A DNA stretch of 64,000 bases from Spirochaetota bacterium (GTDB lineage: Bacteria > Spirochaetota > Spirochaetia > Sphaerochaetales > Sphaerochaetaceae): the NCBI GenBank assembly GCA_023401595.1, contig JAEXDQ010000029.1, forward strand, positions 53,948 through 117,947. The letters are read 5' to 3'. The first letter of the stretch is position 1; the number at the start of each line of letters is the position of its first letter. Positions 1 to 7,990 of the stretch are shown piece after piece. The notes under the pieces are model-generated. The model searched no databases. It worked only from the letters and a program-made list of their open reading frames with translations, and was not told the origin of the DNA. A program made the position numbers and the translations under genes.

Positions 1-1
1 G

Positions 2-715
2 CTTCAGGTCCTGAAAGGCATATCCTTCAATGTGGACAAAGGCGAGGTGCTTTCAATCATCGGGCCGTCAGGTTCGGGGAAAAGCACCCTGCTCCGATGT
101 ATCACCCAGCTAGAGACGATCGACGGCGGTGCGATAGATATCTGCGGAGACACCTTGGCAAGGACGGATGAATCGGGTGCGGTCGTTTATTCGAACAAAA
201 CGACGCTTCGCAAGATACGGCTCCATGTCGGTCTGGTCTTTCAGAACTTCAATCTGTTTCCGCACTTCTCCGTATTAAGGAATATCACTGAAGCACAGGT
301 ACATGTCCTGGGTGTATCAAAGGAAGAAGCGAGGGCGGTCGCGATGGGGTTGTTGAAAAAAATGGGACTCGATGACAAAGCGACGGCCTACCCTTGCCAG
401 CTTTCCGGCGGACAACAACAACGAGTCTCCATAGCCCGGGCGTTGGCGCTCAAGCCAGATGTACTCTGCTTCGACGAACCGACCAGCGCCCTCGATCCTG
501 AGTTGACAGGCGAGATACTCAAAGTCATCAAGGAACTTGCGGCTGAGAAAATGACCATGGTGGTGGTCACCCATGAAATGGCGTTCGCAAGGGACATCAG
601 CGACAGGGTCATCTTCATGGACGACGGTATCATAGCCGAGCAGGGAACACCCGACGAGGTATTCAACCATCCTAAGAACGACCGTACGAAGCGGTTTCTC
701 TCCCGTTTCGAGTAA
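2..715 (+). CDS. Polar amino-acid ABC transporter ATPase (5' end outside window)
   Basis: The reading frame is open from base 2, giving residues LQVLKGISF before the first in-window GTG, so the true start lies upstream. About 238 residues are visible. It shows the full ABC nucleotide-binding set: Walker A GPSGSGKST, Q-loop in LVFQNFNLFPH, signature LSGGQQQR, Walker B VLCFDEPTSALDP and switch histidine in VVTHEM. The LFPHFSVLRNITEA stretch and the overall length match the GlnQ/HisP class, which energises uptake of glutamine, glutamate, histidine and similar amino acids from the cytoplasmic face. Permease and binding protein are presumably upstream, outside the window. The exact substrate cannot be read from the ATPase. 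The gene ends 10 bp from the convergent deacylase gene. Confidence 0.93.
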   Translation, partial: LQVLKGISFNVDKGEVLSIIGPSGSGKSTLLRCITQLETIDGGAIDICGDTLARTDESGAVVYSNKTTLRKIRLHVGLVFQNFNLFPHFSVLRNITEAQVHVLGVSKEEARAVAMGLLKKMGLDDKATAYPCQLSGGQQQRVSIARALALKPDVLCFDEPTSALDPELTGEILKVIKELAAEKMTMVVVTHEMAFARDISDRVIFMDDGIIAEQGTPDEVFNHPKNDRTKRFLSRFE

Positions 716-725
716 TCGTTGCCGT

Positions 726-2315
726 TCAAAGAATAAGGATATTTCCCGACAGTTCGTTAGTAAAGCTTCCTTGCTGATAGGCAGGAACGCCGTTGACCAT
801 GACCAGTTCCATGCCGGTACCTGGGGCCGTCGGATCAAGCACTGTTGCGTTGTCATGGATCGTGTGGGGATTGAATACAACGAGATCAGCCTGGAAACCT
901 TCCCTTACAAGCCCTCTGTCGGTCAGACCGAGGCGGCTGGCGGGTTCGTAAGTCATCCTCCGGATCGTCTTTTCAAGCGGCAGGACTTCTTCCCGACGCC
1001 AATACTTGTCCAACAGATGAACCGCGGCCGTCCAGGACCGGGGATGGCATCTGCCGCCGGAATAGAGGGCGTCGGTGCCGAAGCAACCAAGAGGATGCCG
1101 CATGATCAGCTTCAGCGACTCTTCCGTCTGGGTCACATCAACCATCACCGCCGCACCGCTTTCCTGCGCAAGGAGGTCGAAGAAGGCGTCAAACGGCTCC
1201 TGGCTACGCTTTTTTGCGATGTCGGAGATGCTCATGCCATCGTATTCAGTGGTCGCGTCCAACGAAACGATTGAAATATCATCCCATCCACAAAGTTCAT
1301 AGATACTGTCCCAACCATCGGGATGCTCCATGGCATGGCGCATGGAGGCACGGTGCGACGGCTCGGCGAGCCGTCGCCGCAGGTCGTCGCGGTTCAGGCG
1401 GAGGTATTCCGGCGGCAGCAAGCTGAACAAGGATGTCGAGCCGTATTCATACGGATACTGGTCGAACAACACATCGACGCCCGCGGCACGGTATTCCTCG
1501 ATCATCCGCAGCATCCGGGGGACTTTGTCCTGGTTCTTCCTGCCGATCACTTTGAGGTGGGAGACCTCCAGCCGCACGCCGGTCTCCTTGGCGAGGTCGA
1601 GTACCTCCCGCAACGAGACCAATACGTCGTCGCCCTCACACCGATGATGCACGGCGAACAGCTTTCCCTTGCGGGCCGTAGCGGAAAGCAATGCGGCAAG
1701 TTCAGTCCTGTCGGCGAAAATACATGGAGCGTAGTAGAGTCCCGATGAAAACCCGACGCAACCTTCATCAAGGGATTGTTCCAGCAGTTCCACCATCCGG
1801 GCGATCTCGCCGGACGTAGCCGCCCTGTTCGGATTGCCTTTGATCGCCACGCAACGCAGGGCGGAATGGGATTGCAGGAACGCGATGTTGGTTCCGGTCC
1901 CTTGGCGGGAAAGCTTGTCCGCAAAACCGCCGAAGGAGGTCCAGTCCCAGCTACCGTCGTATTCACCCAGCACGTCCCGCGTCAACTCCTTGATAGTCGC
2001 GATTTCCTCCGGCGTCGATTCCAAGGGATAGACGCCCACCCCACAGTTACCAGTCACTTCCGTAGTGATGCCCTGGGCAAGCTTGCCGTACATGCGGCCG
2101 GTTCGCAACGCTTCCAGCTCGGAATGTCCGTGGATGTCTACAAAACCGGGGCAGACGACCAGCCCGGCACAGTCGAATTCATGGAGGGATGCGCCGCCCG
2201 TCAGGTTTCCGACGGATACGATCCGGCCGCCCTTGATTCCGACATCACCAATGAACGAGGAGGAACCGGAACCATCGACAATTGTTCCTTTGCGTAATAG
2301 ATAGTCATATCTCAT
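726..2315 (-). CDS. N-acyl-D-amino-acid deacylase (D-aminoacylase family amidohydrolase)
   Basis: A 529-residue protein of the metal-dependent amidohydrolase superfamily. The N-terminal beta-sandwich (DYLLRKGTIVDGSG, GDVGIKGGRIVSVG) leads into the metal-binding VCPGFVDIHGHSE, with later EVSHLK and FGTDA segments and a C-terminal DLVVFNPHTIHD return strand, the order seen in D-aminoacylases. The family hydrolyses N-acyl-D-amino acids to D-amino acid and carboxylate. The start is the ATG at 2315, seven bases after GGAGG; an in-frame ATG eight codons earlier lacks a ribosome site. It lies 35 bp downstream of the Fic-like gene on the same strand and is probably co-transcribed. Substrate (for example acyl-D-Glu or a cell-wall fragment) is unknown; a dihydroorotase-like relative is the main alternative. 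Confidence 0.88.
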   Translation of the reverse strand: MRYDYLLRKGTIVDGSGSSSFIGDVGIKGGRIVSVGNLTGGASLHEFDCAGLVVCPGFVDIHGHSELEALRTGRMYGKLAQGITTEVTGNCGVGVYPLESTPEEIATIKELTRDVLGEYDGSWDWTSFGGFADKLSRQGTGTNIAFLQSHSALRCVAIKGNPNRAATSGEIARMVELLEQSLDEGCVGFSSGLYYAPCIFADRTELAALLSATARKGKLFAVHHRCEGDDVLVSLREVLDLAKETGVRLEVSHLKVIGRKNQDKVPRMLRMIEEYRAAGVDVLFDQYPYEYGSTSLFSLLPPEYLRLNRDDLRRRLAEPSHRASMRHAMEHPDGWDSIYELCGWDDISIVSLDATTEYDGMSISDIAKKRSQEPFDAFFDLLAQESGAAVMVDVTQTEESLKLIMRHPLGCFGTDALYSGGRCHPRSWTAAVHLLDKYWRREEVLPLEKTIRRMTYEPASRLGLTDRGLVREGFQADLVVFNPHTIHDNATVLDPTAPGTGMELVMVNGVPAYQQGSFTNELSGNILIL

Positions 2316-2350
2316 GGACACACCTCCAGGCATAACCATGCTTCATTCGT

Positions 2351-3319
2351 CTATTCTTGACAGAGCTTGACAAGCCCCGCCAGCTCCCGCAGGACGGACT
2401 CCTCGACCATCCTCGCCGTCCCCTGGTAGTTTCCCCTGCGCTGCGTCAACGCCAAGGTCGCCTTGAATTCGGGAAGACGGCCTCCGTCGAGTACCGCGGG
2501 AGGATAGCCGCCGGCGAGCAGTTCACCGGACAGGGCAAGCCAAGCGACAAAGACGCTGTAGCGTTCGAACGGCCGGATACGCAGCAGTTCTCCAAAAAGG
2601 AATACACCGCGCGCCAACGGATGGAGCATGCGCCACTCGCGGTCGTACTGGACGAACAGAGTCTCCATCTGCTGGTAGACGGGAAATGTCCGCTGGTCTC
2701 CACCCCAAGCGCCGCCGGCGGGAATCTCAGCGTTTCGATAGATACCGGAATTCTCATCATCCAAAGCATGCAGCAAGGAACGATGCAGTTCTTTTAAAGA
2801 CTGTTCCGACCAAAAGGAGGTCTCGACGGGTGTCACAGGGCCATACAACGGGCCAAGGCCGGTCTGCCGAAGCAATGCGTCGAGTATGCTCCGTCCATTG
2901 AGCAGCAACAGGTGGGTGGACAGGGGAAGGTCGGACACTACATGATTGGTAAAAATACGATGGACCTGTTCGGCCTCGACGGGAATCCCTTCATCCTCCA
3001 TGACGCAGAGGCAAAGGGCCTCGCTGATATGATTCCAACCGCTTTTGAGCCGGTCGAAAGAAATACCTTCCGCGGCTTGCTCGAACAGCCGGCGGCTTTG
3101 ATCGAGACGGGAGAAATTCTGAACGCCTATCCTCATGTCAAAATTCTTCAGATGACGGAGTCTTCGACCATCCCCCGGCTTGGGAGCGTCCACCGGTATG
3201 TTCCAAGCCCATCCTGAACGCTGGGCGCCGTCGACCCGGCCTTCCGAACACAGTATCCTGATTCGACGTTCCGATATTCCCCACCTTCCGGAGGCTTCCT
3301 TGATGTTCATGTACTGCAT
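2351..3319 (-). CDS. Fic-fold protein with N-terminal HTH and degenerate active-site loop
   Basis: A 322-residue protein. Residues 4-45 (MNIKEASGRWGISERRIRIL onward) form an excisionase/MerR-like helix-turn-helix as found at the front of some Firmicute and spirochaete Fic proteins. Residues 175-260 resemble a Fic core: SGIYRNAEIP matches the conserved G-x-Y-R strand, and FGELLRIRPFERYSVFVAWL aligns with the Fic helix and loop. The canonical HPFxxGNGRxxR is not kept: His is Arg249, and the Gly-Asn-Gly-Arg positions are Tyr-Ser-Val-Phe (254-257). AMP transfer by the usual mechanism is therefore unlikely. It may be a DNA-binding sensor for the downstream deacylase gene (inference). An AAGAGGAA ribosome site precedes the ATG at 3319. 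Confidence 0.72.
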   Translation of the reverse strand: MQYMNIKEASGRWGISERRIRILCSEGRVDGAQRSGWAWNIPVDAPKPGDGRRLRHLKNFDMRIGVQNFSRLDQSRRLFEQAAEGISFDRLKSGWNHISEALCLCVMEDEGIPVEAEQVHRIFTNHVVSDLPLSTHLLLLNGRSILDALLRQTGLGPLYGPVTPVETSFWSEQSLKELHRSLLHALDDENSGIYRNAEIPAGGAWGGDQRTFPVYQQMETLFVQYDREWRMLHPLARGVFLFGELLRIRPFERYSVFVAWLALSGELLAGGYPPAVLDGGRLPEFKATLALTQRRGNYQGTARMVEESVLRELAGLVKLCQE

Positions 3320-3489
3320 AGGGCGTTCCTCTTGCGATTATAATGATGTATGATTATATACCTAATTCGGAATGATATCAAGCGTTTTATTTCCAATCAA
3401 CCTTGTTGGCTGAAATCATCAGATATTCGAAGAAAGGAAAGCCCCTCTCAGTATATCACAGCAATGAAGCGGTTGTGTATCCTATCTGT

Positions 3490-3518
3490 TTGACCTTCAT
3501 CCCTGTTTTCGGGATACT
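3490..3518 (+). promoter_or_regulatory. Predicted sigma70-type promoter for FAD oxidoreductase
   Basis: TTGACC (3490-3495) and GATACT (3513-3518) are separated by 17 bp and lie about 75 bp before the chosen start. The rest of the 273-bp gap between the Fic gene and this one shows no other clear element. Confidence 0.5.
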
Positions 3519-3592
3519 GGTACGGGAAGCAACATTTCGGCTGTCGTCGCTGCTTCCACCGCTTGTAGATGAAACATTTTGAGGAGATGGCT

Positions 3593-4876
3593 GTGGAAAC
3601 GTATGATGTCGTTATCGTCGGCTCAGGTCCTGCGGGCATGGGCGCGGCGTTTTCTCTGATGCGGCGAAAGCCTGACGCAAAAATACTGATGCTCGATCAG
3701 GAGAAATTCTCCACCGGCGGCATGCGCAACGACTGCAAGATGAATTTCACCTACCCTATCGGATTCCCGGATGAATACTGGAACGAAGGGCAGGCCGTCC
3801 GCTACCTCGAACAGGTCACGGAGTTCCTTAAGCCGGACATCTTGCCCAAAAGCAATATCGAGGTCTATCAGAAGCGCGCTCAGCGGCTCGGTTGCAGCCT
3901 GCTGGAAATCCGGCAGACCCACTTAGGGACGGACGGGGGACTGAGGCTGATCAAGCAGCTTCTCGACGCTTTGGAAGCAAAGGGCGTAACGCTCTCCTTG
4001 GGAGAAGCGATGCTATCCGTGGATGCCGTGACCCGGACCATCATCACCGACAAACGCGAGGTGGGATTCAAGACGCTCCTCGTTGCGCCCGGTCGCAAGG
4101 GGTTCCATTTCCTCCAGCAGGTGATGCATTCGCTCGGCGTCCCGTTCGTCGACAATATCGTCGATATCGGAATCCGCGTCGAAACCCGTATCGAGCATTA
4201 TCCGATCGTCAAGGACTACTACGATCCGAAGTTCTACTTTCCTGAGAAGGTCCGCACGTTCTGTACGAACAGCGGCAACGCGCATGTCGTCAAGGAACGG
4301 TACGCCACTGAGCGGGGCGATGATTGGTATTCCGTCAACGGACACGCCTATTCCGCAGATAAAAAGACGGACAACGGCCTAGTCAATTTCGCGATACTCA
4401 AGACTGTCCGTTTTACCGCTCCGTTGGCCAGCGGGCAGGCGTTCGCCGAGAACCTCGGTCTCCAAGCTGCGCTGATGGGAGGAGGAAAGCCCCTGATGCA
4501 ACGGGTGGGCGATTTCAGGCTCGGCTCCCGTTCCAAGGAGTGCAGCTTCAATTCAGACCTGTATGATTTCGAGCCAAGCCTGCGAAACTGTTGTCCGGGA
4601 GACATCTCCTTGGCAATGCCTGCGAAAATTCTCCGGGCGATCTGGAAGGCGATGAAAAACCTCGACACCATCGTGCCCGGCGTACTTCACCCGTCTACGA
4701 TCATGTACTATCCCGAAATCAAGCTGTATGCGAACAAGCCCCAGTACAAGGACGACCATTTCCAGGTGGTCGATGGAGTTTTCTTCGCTGGCGACGGCGC
4801 CGGTACCAGCCGGGGAATCACAGCGGCCTGGGCCAGCGGTATCCGCGCTTCTGAAGGAATGGCGGAGCTATTGTAG
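3593..4876 (+). CDS. FAD-dependent NAD(P)/FAD oxidoreductase
   Basis: About 427 residues. The N-terminus YDVVIVGSGPAGMGAAFSLM is a Rossmann FAD-binding GxGxxG motif, and VFFAGDGAGTSRGITAAWASG near residue 405 is the second FAD contact typical of glutathione-reductase-fold flavoproteins. The family covers poorly characterised dehydrogenases annotated as FAD-dependent dehydrogenase; no substrate is evident. No redox-active CxxC is seen near the FAD site. I prefer the GTG at 3593 because GAGGAG ends six bases before it; the ATG at 3587 directly abuts that sequence and the ATG at 3569 has no ribosome site. It appears monocistronic, with a promoter upstream and an intrinsic terminator downstream. 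Confidence 0.8.
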   Translation: METYDVVIVGSGPAGMGAAFSLMRRKPDAKILMLDQEKFSTGGMRNDCKMNFTYPIGFPDEYWNEGQAVRYLEQVTEFLKPDILPKSNIEVYQKRAQRLGCSLLEIRQTHLGTDGGLRLIKQLLDALEAKGVTLSLGEAMLSVDAVTRTIITDKREVGFKTLLVAPGRKGFHFLQQVMHSLGVPFVDNIVDIGIRVETRIEHYPIVKDYYDPKFYFPEKVRTFCTNSGNAHVVKERYATERGDDWYSVNGHAYSADKKTDNGLVNFAILKTVRFTAPLASGQAFAENLGLQAALMGGGKPLMQRVGDFRLGSRSKECSFNSDLYDFEPSLRNCCPGDISLAMPAKILRAIWKAMKNLDTIVPGVLHPSTIMYYPEIKLYANKPQYKDDHFQVVDGVFFAGDGAGTSRGITAAWASGIRASEGMAELL

Positions 4877-4918
4877 CAGCAGGATGAACGGTCTGGAAGT
4901 TCACCTTCAAGGAAATCA

Positions 4919-4956
4919 TCACAACCGGCAGCACATGTCGGTTGTGATTTTTTTTA
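4919..4956 (+). terminator. Rho-independent terminator after FAD oxidoreductase
   Basis: TCACAACCG (4919-4927) pairs with CGGTTGTGA (4939-4947) and is followed by a run of eight T. It ends the oxidoreductase transcript before the satD-like promoter. Confidence 0.85.
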
Positions 4957-4977
4957 CTGCGATAGGGCTTTCGGCGA

Positions 4978-5048
4978 AGCACCCTCGATTGGTTGCATAT
5001 TGAAAAGCACCCTCGATTGGTTGCATAATAAACAAAACATGCTATAAT
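4978..5048 (+). promoter_or_regulatory. Tandem 22-bp repeat operator overlapping the satD-like promoter
   Basis: Two identical 22-bp direct repeats occupy 4978-4999 and 5006-5027, a period of 28 bp. Each ends in TTGCATA. The TTGCAT of the second copy (5021-5026) is positioned as a -35 element for TATAAT at 5043-5048 with a 16-bp spacer. A protein bound to the repeats would therefore contact the promoter directly. The downstream SatD-like protein carries a C-terminal helix-turn-helix and is the obvious candidate binder (inference). Confidence 0.7.
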
Positions 5049-5066
5049 CAATAGCTAGGAAAGTCT

Positions 5067-5945
5067 ATGAAGTATTATACGGCGCTCATGATCGATCTCA
5101 AAAAATCACGCTCATATTCCATCGATGACAGGAATGCCATCCAACAATATATTCTGGAAGTGATGCGGGGACTCAATGAGCTTTTCAGAAAAGAACTGGA
5201 GAGAGAGGTATACTTCAGCGCCGGCGATGAGGTGCAGGGGCTTTTCAACTCCCCGACCGCCGCATTCCTCTACCTGAGACTGTTCAATATGCTCGTATTC
5301 CCTGTCGAGACAAAAGCGGGACTGGGCGTAGGTACGTGGGATATCAAGATCGATGGCGCAAATACCGCGGCGCAGGATGGGAGCGCATACCACAATGCAA
5401 GGAAAGCGATTGACGGAGCGCGCAATTCCTTTGAATACTCGATACTCTTTCTTTCCGGAGACGCGGACGACGTATTCGTCAATTCGTCGATGAATTTCCA
5501 AACCATTCTGACAAGCAAGCTGAACGAATACCAGAACCAACTCATGGTTCTCTCTGAAATTTTCTTCCCGATAGACAGCCAAGGCATCATCCTCCCAGCG
5601 TATGGAGAGATCATCAACCGTCTGATTTCCGCAAGGAACGACTCGTATTATTATCGGGCGCAGCAACAAAAGACCAGAAAAAGGGCGAACAAACGGTATC
5701 CGTTCGACGTACGACACGACTGGAACAGCTATTTGCCTGAGATACTACCTGTAGACGCAGAAGAGGCTCCTTGTCAATTCTTCATCACGGAGGGGAAAAC
5801 CAGAGGGTTATCGACAAAACTGTCCTACATAATGGGAAAGAGCCGTCAAAGCATCGACAAGACTTTGAAAGCCGCTTGTATTTACGAATTGAGGAATTCA
5901 GCGATCGCGACATTACGTTTGCTGAACACACGATGGAGGATGTGA
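5067..5945 (+). CDS. SatD-family protein (palm-like N-terminal domain, C-terminal HTH)
   Basis: A 292-residue protein resembling the SatD family, named from the Streptococcus mutans sat operon; the molecular activity is not established to my knowledge. Residues 4-15 (YTALMIDLKKSR) and 48-60 (VYFSAGDEVQGLF) look like the two metal-binding strands of a palm or class III nucleotidyl-cyclase fold, with Asp10 and Asp54-Glu55 in the expected places; this is structural inference. Residues about 240-285 (LSTKLSYIMGKSRQSIDKTLKAA) form a helix-turn-helix. The stop codon overlaps the ATG of the DUF3307 gene as TGATG, so the two are translationally coupled. Expression is probably autoregulated through the upstream tandem repeats. 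Confidence 0.75.
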   Translation: MKYYTALMIDLKKSRSYSIDDRNAIQQYILEVMRGLNELFRKELEREVYFSAGDEVQGLFNSPTAAFLYLRLFNMLVFPVETKAGLGVGTWDIKIDGANTAAQDGSAYHNARKAIDGARNSFEYSILFLSGDADDVFVNSSMNFQTILTSKLNEYQNQLMVLSEIFFPIDSQGIILPAYGEIINRLISARNDSYYYRAQQQKTRKRANKRYPFDVRHDWNSYLPEILPVDAEEAPCQFFITEGKTRGLSTKLSYIMGKSRQSIDKTLKAACIYELRNSAIATLRLLNTRWRM

Positions 5946-6673
5946 TGATTTTCGCCCTATTGTGCATTGCCCATTTGCTTGGAGATTTCACCTTCCAGTC
6001 AACGGCGTTGGTGGAAAACAAGAAAAATCAACTACGTTTTCTCTTTCTCCACGCAGGTATCTATGCGTTATCATTCGCAATAGTCTGTTTTACGTTCTTC
6101 TCTTTTCACGCAATAATCCTGGGTTATGCAATCATCGTCCTTTCCCATTTGATCATTGACTGGACCAGAATAAGAATTGAAAAAGCACCTTGCGCAGGCG
6201 CAGGCGCTTTGATGAGTTTCTTCATCGATCAAGCCTTGCATATAGGCGTCATCCTCATAGTCTACAAAATGTTTGAACTTGAAAAAACAACCAATGAAGT
6301 TTTCGCACGTTGCTGCACATGGCAATATTTCAACACCGTCGTCGCATACGTCCTGATGTACCTGGTACTTCTCAACCCGACCGCGATCTTTATCAGAAAG
6401 CTATTTACCTGTATCGACAGGAATCTTGAACAGACGGCAGAAGATCGAAATCCAAGAATCGGCGGAATCATTGGTAAGCTGGAACGCATCATTGTCTCAA
6501 CGCTGGTCCTATGCGGTCAGTTCGGAGCCATCGGCTTCGTCCTGACGGCGAAAAGCATCGCCCGGTTCCGCCAACTGGAAAACCAGACCTTCGCGGAAAA
6601 ATATCTGGTCGGAACCCTGACAAGCATTACGATAGCCCTTGTTGCGGCTCTTGTAACAAAAGAACTGCTCTAG
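5945..6673 (+). CDS. DUF3307 family polytopic membrane protein
   Basis: A 242-residue protein beginning MIFALLCIAHLLGDFTFQST and containing VLSHLIIDWTRIRIE, the two conserved HLLGDF and SHLxIDW signatures of DUF3307. Four to six hydrophobic segments are visible (about 1-12, 30-70, 90-110, 130-150, 180-205 and 220-240). The function of the family is unknown. The start is the ATG at 5945, four bases after GGAGGA and overlapping the satD-like stop by one base; in-frame codons further upstream lie inside the previous gene. Co-occurrence with a SatD-type gene suggests a cytosolic sensor and membrane partner (inference). Confidence 0.82.
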   Translation: MIFALLCIAHLLGDFTFQSTALVENKKNQLRFLFLHAGIYALSFAIVCFTFFSFHAIILGYAIIVLSHLIIDWTRIRIEKAPCAGAGALMSFFIDQALHIGVILIVYKMFELEKTTNEVFARCCTWQYFNTVVAYVLMYLVLLNPTAIFIRKLFTCIDRNLEQTAEDRNPRIGGIIGKLERIIVSTLVLCGQFGAIGFVLTAKSIARFRQLENQTFAEKYLVGTLTSITIALVAALVTKELL

Positions 6674-6757
6674 CAAAACCTATTCCACAAAACTCACGAC
6701 AATACCATCACCCGCCTGTGGTTAACGAAAATATATGCATGGACATGATGGGTTTCT

Positions 6758-7027
6758 AGTGCTACAGCACGGCCTGGCGAGGACAACGAAGTACCACCGG
6801 CATCAGCCGGGCAGCTCGCCTGCGAAGGCTCGTGGCCGCAGGACGAGACGGACGAGCAAGGACAGTGCTACAGCACGGCCTGGCGAGGACAACGACGCAC
6901 CACCGGCATCAGCCGGGCAGCTCGCCTGCGAAGGCTCGTGGCCGCAGGACGAGACGGACGAGTAAGGACAGTGCTACAGGCACGGCCTGGCGAGGACAAC
7001 GACGCACCGCGGTCATGAGCCGAGCAG
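6758..7027. repeat. 106-bp tandem direct repeats (two full copies and a diverged partial third)
   Basis: Copies begin at 6758, 6864 and 6970 with AGTGCTACAG. The first two are nearly identical; the third has a one-base insertion, is clear to about 7008 and then shows about 14 of 19 matching bases to 7027, running into the last codons of the AEC transporter gene. Each full copy contains the inverted repeat CCTGCG/CGCAGG and the pair CTCGT/ACGAG, so the RNA or single strand could fold. This fills the 339-bp gap between the two genes. No convincing coding sequence is present. Confidence 0.85.
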
Positions 7028-7990
7028 GAAAAGGGTGAGAGGAAAGGTAAGAAGAAACAACACATTGCTCGCCGCCGTCGTCCTAGCCGCGAATTTGGCG
7101 TCACAGCCGAGATCGGTGGCGAGAATCACCGCTTGGGCCATGACAGGCATCCCCATTTGGACGATCAGGACATCGGCGGAGAGCTTGTCCACGACGATTC
7201 CGAGTCTGCGCCCCAGGATGATGAACAGGAACATCAATACGGGAGCTAATAGGAAACGGCAAAAGAACACTTCCCAGGAAGCCTTGGCAGGAATCATCTC
7301 GCGGAGGGGAACCGTGGCAAGGAACATACCGATATAGAGCATGGAGAGCGGAGTCGTCATGCCGCCGACATAGGAAAGCGCATTGTTCAAGGGGGTGGGA
7401 AACCGTAAGTTCAAGGCGGCCAGCACGACGCCGACGACCAACGCCACCAAAGGGGGCGTCGTGACGACCTTTTTCAGTCGTTGGGCGGCGGTATAATGAG
7501 GAACAGGGCCGTTGCACCCGTTTTCGGACAGACAACGCGCATCATGGGAAAGCCCCGAGATACCGATGGTCCAGCACACGATGGTTGAAGACAAGAACGT
7601 CACAGTTACAGCAGGGACGGAGGCGTCGCCATAAACAATCAGACTGACGGGAAAGCCGATGAACATCGTATTGGACACGACAGCCATCAAGGTAAAGACG
7701 CCCCGGCGATATCGAGGCACCTTGCAAAGAATCGCAAAACACCAGGACAACGCATAGAGGACAAGCAGCATCAGCAATGGCAAGGGAATGATGGGCAGCA
7801 TTCCGATGAGTTCCTCGTGGGTGAACATATTGGTCAGGTTCCATACCATCATACAGAGGACGGAAAACTTGACGACGAATTTGGAGATGAACCCCATCAC
7901 AGGCTCGCTGACCCATCCGAGCTTGTACAGGAACGCACCGGCTCCGAACAGGAGCAACATCGTAAAGATGGCTTCGACAGCTTTGATCAT
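7013..7990 (-). CDS. AEC-family (auxin efflux carrier-like) transporter
   Basis: A 325-residue membrane protein with about ten hydrophobic helices, including LPIIPLPLLMLLVLYALSW, the conserved SNTMFIGFPVSLIVYG, and a C-terminal QMGMPVMAQAVILATDLG and FPLTLFLLGS. This matches the AEC family of malate, organic-acid and amino-acid carriers in the inner membrane; substrate not predictable. The ATG at 7990 overlaps the stop of the esterase gene as ATGA, so translation is coupled, which is why it is preferred over an ATG 44 codons upstream inside the esterase gene. The last codons lie in the third degraded copy of the 106-bp repeat. Confidence 0.88.
   Translation of the reverse strand: MIKAVEAIFTMLLLFGAGAFLYKLGWVSEPVMGFISKFVVKFSVLCMMVWNLTNMFTHEELIGMLPIIPLPLLMLLVLYALSWCFAILCKVPRYRRGVFTLMAVVSNTMFIGFPVSLIVYGDASVPAVTVTFLSSTIVCWTIGISGLSHDARCLSENGCNGPVPHYTAAQRLKKVVTTPPLVALVVGVVLAALNLRFPTPLNNALSYVGGMTTPLSMLYIGMFLATVPLREMIPAKASWEVFFCRFLLAPVLMFLFIILGRRLGIVVDKLSADVLIVQMGMPVMAQAVILATDLGCDAKFAARTTAASNVLFLLTFPLTLFLLGS

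Noticed and set aside
6758..7027. CRISPR array in the 106-bp repeats
   Set aside because: The repeats are contiguous and nearly identical along their whole length, without unique spacers.
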